64,000 nt of DNA, taken from contig OW240921.1 of NCBI GenBank assembly GCA_933207985.1, positions 88,843,499 to 88,907,498 of the forward strand, given 5' to 3'. The translations under genes and the position numbers were made by a program. The notes beneath the pieces are model-generated. The model saw nothing but the letters and a program-made list of their open reading frames with translations. It made no database searches and had not been told where the DNA came from. Source of the stretch: Pelobates cultripes (taxonomy: Eukaryota > Chordata > Amphibia > Anura > Pelobatidae). The stretch's first letter is position 1; every line of letters begins with the position of its first letter. Shown one piece after another: positions 10,665 through 23,360 of the stretch.

Positions 10665-11809
10665 AGCTTGGTTATAAGAAGCAACAGATTTCACTAATGT
10701 TGAGCACTCAGCCATCAACAGAAATCTGCCGTTCTGCGTGAAGGGAGCTCTGAGCCAGACTCCTTCCCACCATTGACCTGAGGCTTGTCAACAGCCCACT
10801 CTAGGCTCAAATCTAGGTGAGCAAACTGGCTACCCCTGCCTACCATGTGCCCCTAGGCCCTGGCCTCAGTGGTCTTATGGTAAATCTTTGCCACCTCATT
10901 AATGCTTCTTGCCACCCAGTGAGCCAACCAGCCAAAATATCATGTCATTCCACTTCCTCTCCTCTGCCACCCCAAATTAGCTTACATGGGTGACAATGGA
11001 GAGATCTGTTTGGGTACTCCCTAATAACTCGCACCTGTATGTGTAAATATGTGAAACTGAGAAGTGCTTGTTATAGAAAGACTGTTATTTTTTGCAAGTT
11101 CAGTGCAGACTGGTGTCAGGCGCAAGAACACAAGAACAGAAAAATATTGTATGCTTAAAAAATGCGTTTTTAACTTTTTCAAAGCATGAGTATCTTGTAA
11201 TATAATCAGGCCTGCTGACCATTTGGTCTTTCAAGCTATGTATACAGTACTACTTTAGCTATGTAATAAGGAATACAGAAGTAGAAAGCAGGACATGAGA
11301 CTGATGCCCTGTAATATAATATATATCTCTGTATGTCTAGGGGAATATTCACTAAGTATTGCATGGTTAAAACATTTTTTTCCAACAATCCATACTGTGG
11401 TTCACAGAAGTGAACACACAATACACAGTGGTAATAATACCTTTCTCTCGTTTGTCAACCAGAGTATAGGAATACCTTGTCTGCCCAGTGATCCGGGGCC
11501 AGGAAAAAACTGTGGAGAAAAACCTGAGTGAGGACCACGCCCGTACTGACAGGTCATTCCTAGCTCTGACACCACATGTGATTGTAAACTATAGAAAAGT
11601 ACAACTAGCGGTAGAAAGGAAAGGAGACTTTCACCACAGTTGCAAGGGTTGTAAGATACTTAGGGCATAACCCTGGATACACATGAAAAGATAAGGACTG
11701 AAAGGGTTAAGTCAAACAGACAGAGCCACTTGCAATGCCTTCATATATAAAGAGCAAAAAAGGAAGCTATACATTTTTTTAATCCCTAGTAGGGCGATAA
11801 ATGTAACAA
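10665..11809. other. Intergenic, nothing recognised
   Basis: No coding or repeat signal that I can assign. Confidence 0.4.
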
Positions 11810-12319
11810 TATGTGAATAGAGTTGAGCGGACACCTGGATGTTCGGGTACGGCGGGTTTGGCCGAACTTTGAAAAAAAGTCCGGGTTCGGGCTCGAACTT
11901 GACCCCGAACTTGACCCTGAACCCAAAGCCCACTGAAGTCAATGGGGACCCGAACTTTTGACCACAAAAATGCCTCTAAAAACCTCCTGGAGAGAGCTAG
12001 AGAGCTGCAAAAGCAAGTAAAACAGGGGTAAGAGTAGGACAAGTGCCCTGCAAACAAATGTGGATAGGGAAATCACTTAAAATAACATAAAAATAAAAAA
12101 TACAGCTGAGCCATAAAATAGCACTAGATGGGATCTTTGATTTTAGCTTTGGAAGAACATAAATCAAAATCTAAAGCATGGCTGTCAGGAGGATCAACAG
12201 AATTATCCATTTGAGAGAGGGTTGGAGTTGGAGGGTATTCTCTTTCATTGTTCAATCTGAGCTCAACTCCTGATGCATGGAGAAAAGGCCTTCACAAGCC
12301 TCTGCTATTGTGTACATAG

Positions 12320-13492
12320 TGTGGCAAAACCAACCTCGCCACTGGGCATTGGAGAAGCCTGTTTTCCCGCCTCCTGTCTGCTGACTATGGACCCTGGGAG
12401 ATTTGGTGCTTTTAATACAGTATTTGGGCATATTGTATTTTATTATGCTGCTGCTGGCACTTTAAAAACCATCTGGGGACATACTGTGACTTTTGGGAAC
12501 AATGCCCTTTAAGACTATGGCCCTTGGAAGATATTGCCTGTTAGAGACTATTTTAGCAGATTGGATTTTAAAAGACGTGCTGCCCCTTTAAATTGTATTG
12601 GAGCAGTTCTGCAGCTTTAAATTGGCACTTCGGATGCAGCCGAAGTAGTCGAAGTGGCCGCCATTCGACAAACGAACACTTGGCGGCGGCCATCTTTAAT
12701 TCAGCTGAAGTTTTACCTTCTCCAGACTTCAATGCATTCGACAGTTCGAACGCCATTCGACAGTTCATTCGACAGTTCATTCGACAGTTCAACAATTCAA
12801 ATGGTTGTCGGTCATCTGTTTGAACTGACTTTAACATGGGAAATAGACCGACCGCACAGCCTGATTCTCTGGAACTGTTTTGGGCATGAAAATGTGCTTG
12901 CGGTCGGTCAAACTTGACTTATATCTATCTCCTGAACGGCTGAACGGATTTGAATGATTTTTGGGTATGTTTATATTTAAAGTGTGCTGATTAATAATAT
13001 GAAGATTGGATGTATATTTTTAAAGTTATAGCACATGTATAAAAACTGTATTTTTCCTGCTTGTGATAATTATGTTAACCCATTGTGTACCATAATTAGA
13101 TCACAGGCAGAGGGGAGGATTTTGTGTATAATTGCTGGGAGTGTTTTCTGTAATGTACATGTGTTATTGGTTGTTCTGTAAAACCCTGTGGGCAGTACTA
13201 GGTTTGTGGATTGGGAATAAAAGAGGCTGTATGTGCCAGTACAGTCAGTTCTGCTTGACCTCAAAACTAAGTGTTGTCTCGTTATTGGGGGAATTGGATT
13301 GTATGCTGATTGCCAGGAGTGTAAGCTGATTGTATGCTTTTCCTCTTCAGCTGCTTACAGCATTCATATGCTTGAGAGCATTCGTATGGTTCGGTGGTTG
13401 TGGTGTCTGCAGCAGTGCTTGGAGTCCTCAGGAAGCGCTAGGAGCATCCTTCAACGGAGGTACCCCGTCGGGGTGCCAGGTGATCCGTTACA
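12320..13492 (+). mobile_element. Solo LTR, 1173 bp
   Basis: Begins TGTGGCAAAACC and ends GGTGATCCGTTACA, flanked by 5-bp duplications CATAG (12315-12319 and 13493-13497). A combined TATA/polyA region GGGAATAAAAGAGGCTG near 13220 marks the promoter and R region, so the LTR reads left to right. The internal part was lost by LTR-LTR recombination. It fits Gypsy or endogenous-retrovirus type; I cannot decide. A short tandem motif, CATTCGACAGTT, repeats around 12735-12790. Confidence 0.85.
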
Positions 13493-13589
13493 CATAGTTT
13501 ATACTAAGTGACCCATAGCTTGAGTAGGCGGTGACCGTGGCGATGTAGGTGGAAGCGGCGGTTGATGAGGAGGAGGTAGCCAACACTGT

Positions 13590-13594
<5 letters not shown>

Positions 13595-13626
<32 letters not shown>
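13595..13626. repeat. (TA)n microsatellite at the L1 3' end
   Basis: About 16 AT dinucleotides next to a T run; this serves as the tail of the minus-strand L1. Confidence 0.9.
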
Positions 13627-13628
<2 letters not shown>

Positions 13629-14305
13629 CTATTATGTTGTAGTTTTTTTATAAAATTTTATGTCATAGAACATTAACATAGATTTACAAACAACAAAAAT
13701 TAAAGATGATTCCTTCTGGAATCATACATCACAATAGACATACCATAGTCACAGATGGAAATCGCATTACAATTGTAACCATTATACAAGCTGTTGTTAT
13801 AGTCACATTTTTGTCTATACAATAGTACAAGTTAGATATATAAAATGGCCTTAATATTTAGGGCTTATCTATTCACCTCTTTTTTAATTTCTTGATGTTT
13901 AGTCTCTCTTTTTCTTTCCTTTTCGACTCTTTTTTTTCTTTTCCCTCTCTTTCCCCTTATTTCTCTCTTTTTCTTTTTTCCTCTTTCCTTTCCCTTTCTT
14001 TTTTCCCTTTTTTCTTTACCTTTTTTCTCTACCCTTTCTCTTTCCTTCTTTTTTCTCCTTTACCTTTATTCTATTTATTTCTTATAAGACCTCTATGAAA
14101 CTGTATTAGTTATCTTGTTGTCCATGCATTTTTATCTTCTCCGTGATTATTTCTCATTCATACCAACAATTTAATTTGGGTTAGTTCTTATGACCTTGCA
14201 TATGTATTTTTCCTTTTCACTCTATCTTATTTCCTTTCTTTCTCTTTTTTTCCTTCTGTTTCTCCCTTTTTTTTTCTTTTTTTTTCTCCTTTCCTTCCTT
14301 ATTTT

Positions 14306-17300
14306 CTATCCCTCCATACGATTAATATCTGTTATCAGAGTATTATACACCTCTCTTAATATGTTATTTTTATGAACAGTATACCAGGTTACTCCTTTTT
14401 CCATCTCCAATTGGTTTTGAATTTGGGCCTTTAGTTGGTATATATTGGGGATATCAGTTTTTTTCCAAGCTTTTGCGATCAGCAACTTAGTAGCCATAAG
14501 GCAATGAGTGACTAATATTTTGTTTTTCTTATCTAATTTATTATTATATATGTGAAATAGAACTATTTCTGGAGTGAAATTTAATTGGATATTACTCACT
14601 GCCATTATTAATTTAAATGCCATGTCCCATAGTGGTTGAATTCTGGGACAGTTCCACCATATATGTGTCATAGAACCATCCAAATTAAAGCATCTCCAGC
14701 AGTTGGGGGGATTATTCTGAGAAATTTTGTTCAACTTCTTTGGAACCATATACCATCTATAACTAACTTTAATTACATTTTCCAGTATATTTAGACAATA
14801 AATATATTTTTTGATTTTAAGAAAAGCAAGGCACCACAAGTTAAAATTGACCTTTGTGTCTAGCTCTCTCTCCCAATTTTTAAAAGCTGTAGGAGTATTT
14901 GCTCGATTGATATAATTTAATAAATCAAGTATTAGAGAATATTTCTTTTGTGTAGTATCTATAGAGAGAATCTTTTTAGTTAAATTTCCTTTCTCCCCAT
15001 TGTAATTTATAAGATGGTTCTTTAGAAAGCTCTTAATGCGCAAATAGTTAAAAATCTCTCTAGAAGGTAGATTCAGTCTTGATTTTAAACTAGGGAAGTC
15101 TTCTATTTGGTCATTAAGGTAGATATTTTTAATACATATATCTGGGTCCATATACCAATTCTTCAAATTTATATCGAACATGATATTTTCCACAGTTTTA
15201 AGAAAAATAGTATCAGGAATTAAATCTACAATTCCCAGTTTTCTTTTTAGAGTGTACCATTCGTTCATTGTTTGTAGAATGATCCTAGATTTGTATTCTG
15301 AAAAATTAGTCCTTTTCTTAGTATTTGCCCATAATATTGTTTCTAAGTTGGCTATGCCTTCTCTACAAGCTTGTAGTTTATACCACGCTTGTTCTTTGCA
15401 GTCTATAGCTTGTATATTCAAGGCATGTATTGTTATAATTGCTTGATATGTATTTTTTATTAACGGATATCCCATACCTCCCCGGTGTGGTTTATTCGCT
15501 AATGTTAACAAATTAATTCTAGGTTTCTTAGCCTTCCATATGAAATTTGTAAAACTGCTCTGAATTAAATTTAACCAATGTACTGGAACTTTAAGAGGAG
15601 TCATACGGAACAAATAGATCCATTTTGGGACAATATAGGCCTTAATCGTGTTGATTCTACCCCACCAAGATATTTCATGGGTCCTCCATTCCTTTAATAA
15701 TCTATGTTTCTTTTAATAAATGTAAGAAATTAATTTCCATCAAATGAGCCACATTTGTTGTCAGTAAAAGGCCTAAATATGGAAGCTGTGTAATTGACCA
15801 GTTAAAAGAATAGTTTTGTTTTAGTATTTTTAGTCGCGTGATTCCTATATTAGTTGTTAATGCCAGTGTTTTATTAATATTCATTTTATAGTTGGAAACC
15901 TCGCCATATAATAGTATCTCCTGCATTAATAAGGGTAACGATTGTTCAGGCTCTGTAATTGTCAATATCACATCATCTGCATAAAGGCAGATCTTTAACT
16001 CTTCATTTGGGATAGAAATTCCTTTTATACCTGTACTTTGTCTTATTTTACATACTAAAGGTTCCACTGACATAATATATAAAAGCGGTGAGAGTGGACA
16101 GCCCTGTCTCGTGCCATTAAGGATATTAAGCCATCTAGATCTTAAATCTCTACTCGCTATTCTGGCTGATGGCACTGAGTATAGGGCCCCCACTGCTCCC
16201 ATAAACCAACCTTCAAAACCCATTTTTAGCATCGTCTGTTTTAAAAAGTCCCAGCTGACCCTGTCAAACGGCTTTTCAGCATCAATTGACAGGGTCAGCA
16301 GGGGCACCTTTGTTGACTGAGCCCAGTCCATTATTTCTATCATTCTTCTAGTGTTGTTATTAGATTGTCTTCCTGCCACGAATCCTATTTGATCCCTATG
16401 AATAATATCCGGCAATACCGCTTGAAGTATATCTGCTAAAATAGCAGAATATAATTTTACATCAACATTTATTAATGATATCGGGCGATAATTCAATAGA
16501 TCTGTAGGGGAATTATTTGGTTTTAGTATCGGGCTAATATGTGCTCTTAAAAAGTCGGCCGAGGCATAACCTGCTTTAGATATTTCTTTAAAGGTTTCTG
16601 TTAGCAAAGGGATAATTTGATGTTTACATTTCTTATAGAATTGGTTGGTATATCCATCTGGACCCGGGGCTTTTTGTTTTGCTAAATTCTTAATTGCCCG
16701 CTCAATTTCTTCTGGTGTAAATAACTTATTTAAATTTTTTTTCTGATCCCTAGAAATCTTTGTCATCTTTATCTTCGAGAAATATCTCTCCATGTCCGTT
16801 ATTGCTGGCTTTAAATTTAGGTTATATAGTTTCTCGTAATATTTTCTAAATTCTTCTGCTATTTCTTCCGTTTTTATAATATTTTCACCTTCTACTATTA
16901 ATTTATAGATTTTCCTTTCCAGATTTTGTTTTTTTAATCTGTTTGTTAATATAGAATTTACTTTATTTTTATAGTAGAAGTTTATTTTCAATTTATTTAA
17001 ATTTCTTTGAATTCTAGCCTCAATTAATTTATTTATATTTGTTTGGCAGATCTTAATCTTTAATAAGGGAGAAATTATTTTTATTTAAAGTTGATAAATT
17101 ATAATATTCTATGTACAGGTCTGATAATTTAGTCTCTCTTTTCATTTTTTGTTGACTCGCTAACTTAATCCAGTAGCCTCTTATCACTGTTTTAAATGTA
17201 CACCAAATTTATTTTTCAAAGAAAATTCAACAGAAGATATTACTAAAGAACATTCTTTAGTAATATCGTCTGTTGAATTTTCTTTGAGAAATAAATCAAT

Positions 17301-18107
17301 CAATTTAGTCATAGAATCAATATTTTCCTTTGAGCCTAGGAGCTTATCATCTAGTCTCCATATTGGCGGAATTTTTTTTATCCCTTCTGCAACTTCTATT
17401 AACACTAGATCGTGAGCAGACCAGGTATTCTCTTTTATATTAATCGAAGTTAAAAGTTTAGAAAAGTTATTATCACCCAGAATCAGATCAATTCTTGCCG
17501 CTGAACCATGGGGGATAGATCTATGAGTGTAGTTTTTCTCATTTGCATGCATTAATCTCCAACAGTCAATTAGTTCAAATTTATTTACTATTTTATTCAT
17601 CTCTTTAGCTTGTTTTATTAAATTTTGACTTATTTTTTGATTGTCGCCAACTTGTTTGTCCATAGTAGGATCAAGTATGCAATTAAAATCCCCTGCTACC
17701 ACTACTTTCCCTTTTTTAACCTGTTCCATTAACCTTAAATCTTATTTAACAGCCTATTCTGATGTTTGTTTGGTAAGTAAACATTTACCAATGTGTACAT
17801 TACTCCATTTAAAAGGCCTACAAGAATTAAGTATCTCCCTTCTGTGTCTGCATTTTGATATTGACACTCAAATACTGCGTCTTTAGAGAACATAATAGAT
17901 ACTCCACGTTTTTTTTTTCTTCTGTTGGGATGCAGTATAGACTAGTGGAAATTTTTTATAATGCCATAGACAATTATTTCTAATAAACCAGTGAGTCTCC
18001 TGAATAAATCCCACTTTAACATTCTCTCTAATCATAGCATCATATAAAAATCCTCTTTTAACATGGGAGTTTAAACCTTGCACATTTAAGGAAATAAGTC
18101 TAGTCAT
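14306..18107 (-). pseudogene. L1-like ORF2 (endonuclease and reverse transcriptase)
   Basis: Starts MTRLISLNVQGLNSH, the N-terminus of an APE endonuclease; FIQETHW and VAGDFNCILDP follow. The RT spans 16991-15702 as one open stretch with APGPDGYTNQFYK, NYRPISLINVDVKLYS, motif A LTLSIDAEKPFDRVSWDF, NGTRQGCPLSPLL and an intact catalytic CLYADDVILTI. The C-terminal domain (15613-14306) is also one open stretch, ending with the usual L1-type Cys/His region CWRCFNLDGSMTHIWWNCP. Lesions: a frameshift in the A run near 17915, a stop near 17733, a frameshift caused by the snap-back palindrome at 17217-17286, and frameshifts near 17.07 and 15.7 kb. Few lesions and an intact YADD suggest a fairly recent insertion. 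It belongs to the L1/Tx1 group. Confidence 0.88.
17217..17286. repeat. Near-perfect 34-bp inverted repeat, 2-bp loop
   Basis: Arms 17217-17250 and 17253-17286 differ at one position. The sequence lies within L1 ORF2 and throws it out of frame: translation is normal into TDDITKECSL, and the expected continuation (WCTFKTVIRGYW) resumes in another frame after the palindrome. Confidence 0.9.
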
Positions 18108-18758
18108 TTACCATTTTGTGCATTAAACCATCTGAGATTCTAACCCAAATCTACAAAACATACTTTAAACATACAACAACATTAATCTCATTCATAACCC
18201 AATAAAAATTCACCATTCTCTTGGATATCCCAATGAAATACAAGGTCTGGGTACCTTCTTGTGTACCCTATGGAGGACAACACCCGTCCAGCGAAAGGAA
18301 CAAGATAGAGACCTCAAGAGCCTCTATATTTATTAAGCTACCAACTCATTATATGAATAGGAATGGTGGGGAGGGAGTATATCTTAACTAAATTTATATC
18401 TCCAACTTATATATCTCTCTTATTTTAATTTAAGGAGTGTTATTTTTCATATTAATGGGGAAGGAAATGCTTTCTCTCTCATCTTTCCCCCTTTTTTTCT
18501 TTTTCTTTCCTCCCTTCCCTTCCCTCCCTCCCTTCCATTAGTAGGCATGGCTGTGATGGCTTCTAAGGGCACACGAGTCAAACGCTTGTTGATTGGCTGC
18601 CCTGCAGCCTTTGAAAAAGCGCCATTAAATCGCCGAACACTGAACTCCAACCTGAACATACAGTGATATGTCCGTGTTCGGGTCCGGGGTCCAAAAAACC
18701 TAGTGTTCGGTACAAACCCGAACTTTATAGTCCGGGTTCGCTCAACTCTATATGTGAA

Positions 18759-19567
18759 TATACAAAAAAAGGTGAAAAATAAACAAAACAATGTTGTAAA
18801 GAAAATAAATATAAAAGAGGGACTAACCGTTGAATTAGAAGTGTCCCAACATTGTCATACAGATTGAAAGTAATTATGTAAAGTGTTGCACGTAATTGCA
18901 ACAAAGTAACTTATCTGTATTTAATGTTGGAATAGGTCTAACTATTGAGGGATAGAGCAGTGTCTGATTGCAAAGCAAACTAAGAGACAATTTGATGCAT
19001 CTAGTCATAAATGGTTAATAAATAGTGTCACCAGTTGCTATTTATAAAAATCAAACAAAGATATACCATAACTACTGAAATGGAGAGTTAGTATTGTGCC
19101 ACTTCTTAATTTCATACCCTTAAGTTAAATTTATTTTATTTTTTATCATGTTTTATCCCCTGTTTTATCAGGGATCTGTCTTCTTCTGCCCCAGGAAGTT
19201 GTATTATACATGATTTCTTTAGTGAGGATTAGCTGCAGTATGGGTCTTCATACATTTCATGGGAAATGGGATTGTTAACTATCTTGTGTGCTGTTTGGTG
19301 TATAACTCTGTCCACATAGCAGTACTTATCGAACTATACCTAAATGTGTTTTTCTAATATAAGGTGAAGTCCTGGTCTCATAAAAATGTACCAGGGTCAT
19401 TTAAAATGTAACCACTCATTCAGATTACAAATTCTTTCACTGTAAACATATATTCGTAGTCCCAATGTAAAAAATAAAAAGACTGGGCTTGTTAAATTCA
19501 TTAAAACAAGCATACAAATCATATATTTCTATAACATTTGCATCAGACTCTATTCAGTAAAATGTTC
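18759..19567. other. Intergenic, nothing recognised
   Basis: AT-rich sequence after the right hAT duplication. No ORF over 60 codons with family motifs. Confidence 0.4.
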
Positions 19568-20058
19568 TTAAAGGACCCACTCTAGGCACCCAGACCACTT
19601 CAGCTTAATGAAGTGGTCTGGGTGCCAGGTCCCTCTAGGATTAACCCTTTTTTTTTTATAAACATAGCAGAAACTGTTTATAAATAGGTTAATCCAGCCT
19701 CTAAAGCCTCTAGTGGCTGTCTCATTGAAAGCCGCTAGAGGCGTTTGCGTGCTTCTCACTGTGAAAATCACAGTGAGAAGACGCCAGCGTCCATAGGAAA
19801 GCATTATGAATGCTTTCCTATGAGACTGGCTGAATGCGCGCGCAGCTCCTGACGCGCATGCGCATTCAGCCCGAGAGGAGGAGAAGAGGCGGAGAGGAGG
19901 AGGAGAGCTCCCCGCCCGGGGCTGGAAAAAAGGTAAGTTTAACCCCTTTCCTTGCCATCCAGCCCGGCGGGAGTGGGACCCTGAGGGTGGGGGTAACCTC
20001 AGGGCACTATAGTGCCAGGAAACGAATATGTTTTCCTGGCACTATAGTGGTCCTTTAA
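19568..20058. mobile_element. TTAA-type MITE with subterminal hairpins
   Basis: Ends are TTAAAGGACCCACTCTAGGC and, on the other strand, TTAAAGGACCACTATAGTGC, each inside a TTAA. Just inside each end is a hairpin: GGCACCCAGACCACTTCA pairs with its complement near 19601-19618, and TAGTGCCAGGAAA pairs near the right end. GC-rich in the middle, no transposase. TTAA at both ends suggests a piggyBac-like or similar superfamily. Confidence 0.7.
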
Positions 20059-21119
20059 GTCATAAATCTTTTTTGCTGTTGTCAATCTGTATTTTAATGA
20101 GGCATAAGATTCACGTTACAGAAAGAAGAAATGGAGCTAGCCATAACATATCATGGATACAGTAAAAGTTAACAATGACATAAACGCCTATGCTGAAACT
20201 ACCTAATTTTTACAGAATTAAAAAGGTAAGGATCAAAACTGTCGAGTTCTAGCGTAAAGAGTAAGCTTACAGCATTGATAAAACTCCCTAAACAGATAGG
20301 TTACAAGGATACAAGAACAAAGAGCACATTAACTCGACATGTAAAATCAGAAGTGTTATAAAGTCACTGGGTACAGCTGACTTGGTAGAACATACAAGCA
20401 GGGATCTCTGACTTTCAGAGTAAGGGTTGGTAGCGTGTGCTATCCCTGTCTCAATAGGAGTTGGCCCATTGTATAATAATAAAGTTGAGGGCATGCTGTA
20501 CATTACCAATGTCTCCCTTGTAGCTATGCTGGCTAAAGTGCAACACTCGCATATCGGGGCAGTGGCAGTCAGTAGCTAGAGTTATGAGGGAGTAAGTAAG
20601 GTTCATCGAGAGAGCGTGAGTTAGTTGGGGGCATGGTGTTTTGGACTGTGGGGTTCAGGGGCTCTATTACCCAGTAGCTGAGGGTAATGTAGTATGCCTA
20701 AGGATCCATTACGGCCCTAGGCAACAGAGTGGAATGCCCCAAAGAAAATGTGAAGGTAAAATAAAACCCAAACTATCAACATTGTAACAGACTTAAGTAA
20801 GGTACTTAAAATATAAGAGTTCTGCATTAGTTCTTGGTGCTCCTCATGGAGGCAAAACAGAGTGTAGTGCAAAATCAGCCTGGGCCTGCAGATCCAGATG
20901 GTGTAAAGACCACCATATTTGCCACATCCCATTGGTGGACAGACAGGTACAATTCCCAGAGATTGCAGAAACGAGGTGGCTGCCGAAACCAATGTCAGAC
21001 GAAATCAGGGGTCGTCTTATTCAGCAATAAGAGCTTTCGGGTACCCCAACCTCTATGCGACAGACGCAGCTCGCAGTTGGGAGGTCACTCCTTTGAGGGA
21101 TGCCCGTCGTAGCGTCTGG
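20059..21119. other. Unclassified repeat-like DNA
   Basis: Moderate GC content and no coding match. It might be part of a LINE 3' region on the minus strand (GGCATAAGATTCACGTTACAG near 20100), but I cannot support a class. Confidence 0.3.
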
Positions 21120-21420
21120 TGGCTTGGTAAAACAATTTATTTTTCCAACAGTATGCCAATAAATGTATTTTTTATACTGTGCTATTGGTGGATTCCTGGC
21201 TTTTGTTTCCTATACAGTGGATGCTGCAGAAGTACTTGAAGTGTCATTGGGACATCTTATTGTGGGATTTATTCCCTCTCCATAGGTGCCTTCCTTACCC
21301 AGAGCCACGGTTTATAGGGCTCTGGGAGTGTTACCTCTATCCCTGATAAAGGTGCTGCATTTAGCACCAAAACGTGCATCGGCATCCTTTTTACTTCATT
21401 TTTAAGCACTATGCACTGAC
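21120..21420 (+). mobile_element. PLE terminal-region fragment with hairpin
   Basis: At 21342-21382 CCTGATAAAGGTGCT is followed by AGCACCAAAACGTGCATCGG, the same hairpin design as in the other PLE ends, here with GAAAC changed to AAAAC. No PLE coding sequence is adjacent. Confidence 0.4.
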
Positions 21421-21985
21421 TCACTTGTTTGTTTACATTTAGTTTGGGAATGGAAGGGTAATGAGGGATACAAATTGATTAAGTGCACTAAGCATAGTAA
21501 TTGAGGCAGATTGAGGCTAATGGTGTAGGATAGCTGTAATACACAGTGAACCTAGATTATAGGTGACTAGATTTTAGTATATTCATAGTGCATATAAGCA
21601 TATTACAACTACAAACTATCTTAAATCTAGCCTCCTCTTCACTACACTATCCTTTGTTCATCCTCCTACTTTATAGGAAATTAAGAGAGATACAAATTGA
21701 TTATCATGCTCTGGGCTCATACTTTCTTATATGTAGAAATAACTTCTAATTGAATACTTCTACATGTTTTCTCACAAGATATGAGCCATTGTGGCTATTA
21801 TTTTTCCAAGTACTTTTTTCAAATCATTTATTCTAAGCTTCCTGTCATATATGCCTCATCTAATTACTATACTCTTCTATGTATGCACTTCTAAGTCAAA
21901 TTGATAGTTTAGTGGATATTCATGTTTTCTCTGTTCAAGAGTGTTGATACCATTTTAAGCACACCCAATAATGTAGTTATATGTA
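21421..21985. other. Intergenic, nothing recognised
   Basis: AT-rich; no feature I can support. Confidence 0.4.
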
Positions 21986-21989
21986 TATA

Positions 21990-23360
21990 AACATAGAAAA
22001 ATAGAATGTGACGGCAGATAAGAACCATTCGGCCCATCTAGTCTGCCCAATTTTCTAAATACTTTCATTAGTCCCTAGCCTTATCTTATAGTTAGGATAG
22101 CCTTATGCCTATCTCACGCATGCTTAAACTCCTTTACTGTGTTAACCTCTACCACTTCAGTAAAGTACCCTACCCTCTCAGTAAAGTAATACTTCCTGAT
22201 ATTATTTTTAAACATTTGTCCCTCTAATTTAAGACTATGTCCTCTTGTTGTGGTAATTTTTCTTCTTTTAAATATAGTCTCCTCCTTTACTGTGTTGATT
22301 CCCTTTATATATTTAAATGTTTCTATCATATCCCCCCTGTCTCGTCTTTCCTCCAAGCTATACATGTTAAGATCCTTTAACCTTTCCTGGTAAGTTTTAT
22401 CCCATAATCCATGAACCTGTTTAGTAGCCCTTCTCTGAACCCTCTCTAAGGTATCAATATCCTTCTGAATATACGGTCTCCAGTACTGTGTACAATACTC
22501 CAAGTGAGGTCTCACCAGTGTTCTGTATAATGGCATGAGCACTTCCCTCTTTCTACTGCAAATACCTCTCCCTATACAACCAAGCATTCTGCTAGCATTT
22601 CCTGCTGCTCTATTACATTGTCTGCCTACCTTGAAGTCATCAGAAATAATCACCCCTAAATCCCTTTCCTCATATGTTGAGGTTAGGACTCTATCAAATA
22701 TTCTGTACTCTGCCCTTGGGTTTTTACGTCCAAGATGCATTGTCTTGCACTTATCCACATTAAATGTCAGTTGCCACAATTCTGACCATTTTTCTAGTTC
22801 ACCTAAATCATTTGTCATTTGGCTTATCCCTCCTGGAACATCAACCCTGTTACATATCTTAGTATCATAAGCAAAAAGACATACCTTACCATCAAGACCT
22901 TCTGCAATATCACTAATAAAAATATTAAAGAGAATGGGTCCAAGTACAGATCCCTGAGGTACCCCACTGGTGACAAGTCCAAGCTTCGAATATATTCCAT
23001 TAACTACAACCCTCTGTTGCCTGTCACTCAGCCACTGCCTTACCCATTCAACAATATTGGAATCCAAACTTAAAGATTGCAGTTTATTGATAAGCCTTCT
23101 ATGTGCAACAGTGTCAAAAGCCTTACTGAAATTTAGGTAAGCAATGTCTACTGCACCACCCTATAATTTTAGTAACCCAATCAAAAAAATCAATAAGATT
23201 AGTTTGGCATGATCTCCCTGAAGTAAACCCATGTTGTCTCTGATCTTGATATGCTGTTTTAGCATAGAATTTCTAATTGGTAGGTGTCTATTTTGTGTTT
23301 TGGTTACAATCATGGAAAGGGAGGATGATAACTTTTTGATATAAACATTATCCATCAATT
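21990..23360 (-). mobile_element. CR1/L2-like LINE, 5' truncated
   Basis: The minus strand carries the RT C-terminal half and then a 3' UTR containing GGGCCGAATGGTTCTTATCT, a common frog CR1/L2 motif from memory. The 5' boundary lies near 23360. Confidence 0.8.
22114..23155 (-). pseudogene. CR1/L2-like reverse transcriptase, catalytically dead
   Basis: Minus-strand reading: VDIAYLNFSKAFDTVAHRRL, then after one frame change SGVPQGSVLGPILFNIFISD, VCLFAYDTKIC, FNVDKCKTMHLGRKNPRAEY and RTLVRPHLEYCTQYWRPY, ending near the expected C-terminus. A 317-codon stretch (23067-22114) remains open. Both catalytic Asp positions seen are mutated: motif A YLDFSKAFD is now YLNFSKAFD and motif C FADD is now FAYD. 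The RT would have primed cDNA synthesis at a nick; this copy cannot. The long open frame is therefore probably chance preservation and not selection. Confidence 0.85.

Larger units (their letters stand above)
13593..18450 (-). mobile_element. L1-like LINE, 5' truncated
   Basis: Minus-strand LINE with ORF2 (14306-18107), a purine-rich 3' UTR (pyrimidine-rich on plus at 13890-14300) and a (TA)n plus A-rich tail at 13595-13626. Only about 340 bp lie upstream of ORF2 and I see no ORF1, so the 5' end is lost. No clear TSD was found. It is inserted in the hAT element. Confidence 0.8.
11818..18750. mobile_element. hAT-type element with nested LTR and L1
   Basis: Terminal inverted repeats begin TAGAGTTGAGCG at both ends (11818 on plus, 18750 on minus), continuing with related GTTCGGGT-rich sequence. 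They are flanked by perfect 8-bp duplications TATGTGAA at 11810-11817 and 18751-18758, the hAT hallmark. The original element was probably short and non-autonomous: removing the 1173-bp solo LTR and the ~4.9 kb L1 leaves under 1 kb without a transposase. Both insertions came after the hAT. Confidence 0.9.

Noticed and set aside
11712..12057. Minus-strand ORFs at the left hAT end
   Set aside because: They read through the GTTCGGGT-rich terminal repeat; composition, not coding, explains them.
13892..14375. Phe/Leu/Ser-rich plus-strand ORFs
   Set aside because: Antisense of the purine-rich 3' UTR of the L1 element.
22114..23067. 317-codon ORF as a host gene
   Set aside because: It is a CR1/L2-type RT with mutated catalytic residues and a frame change at its 5' side.
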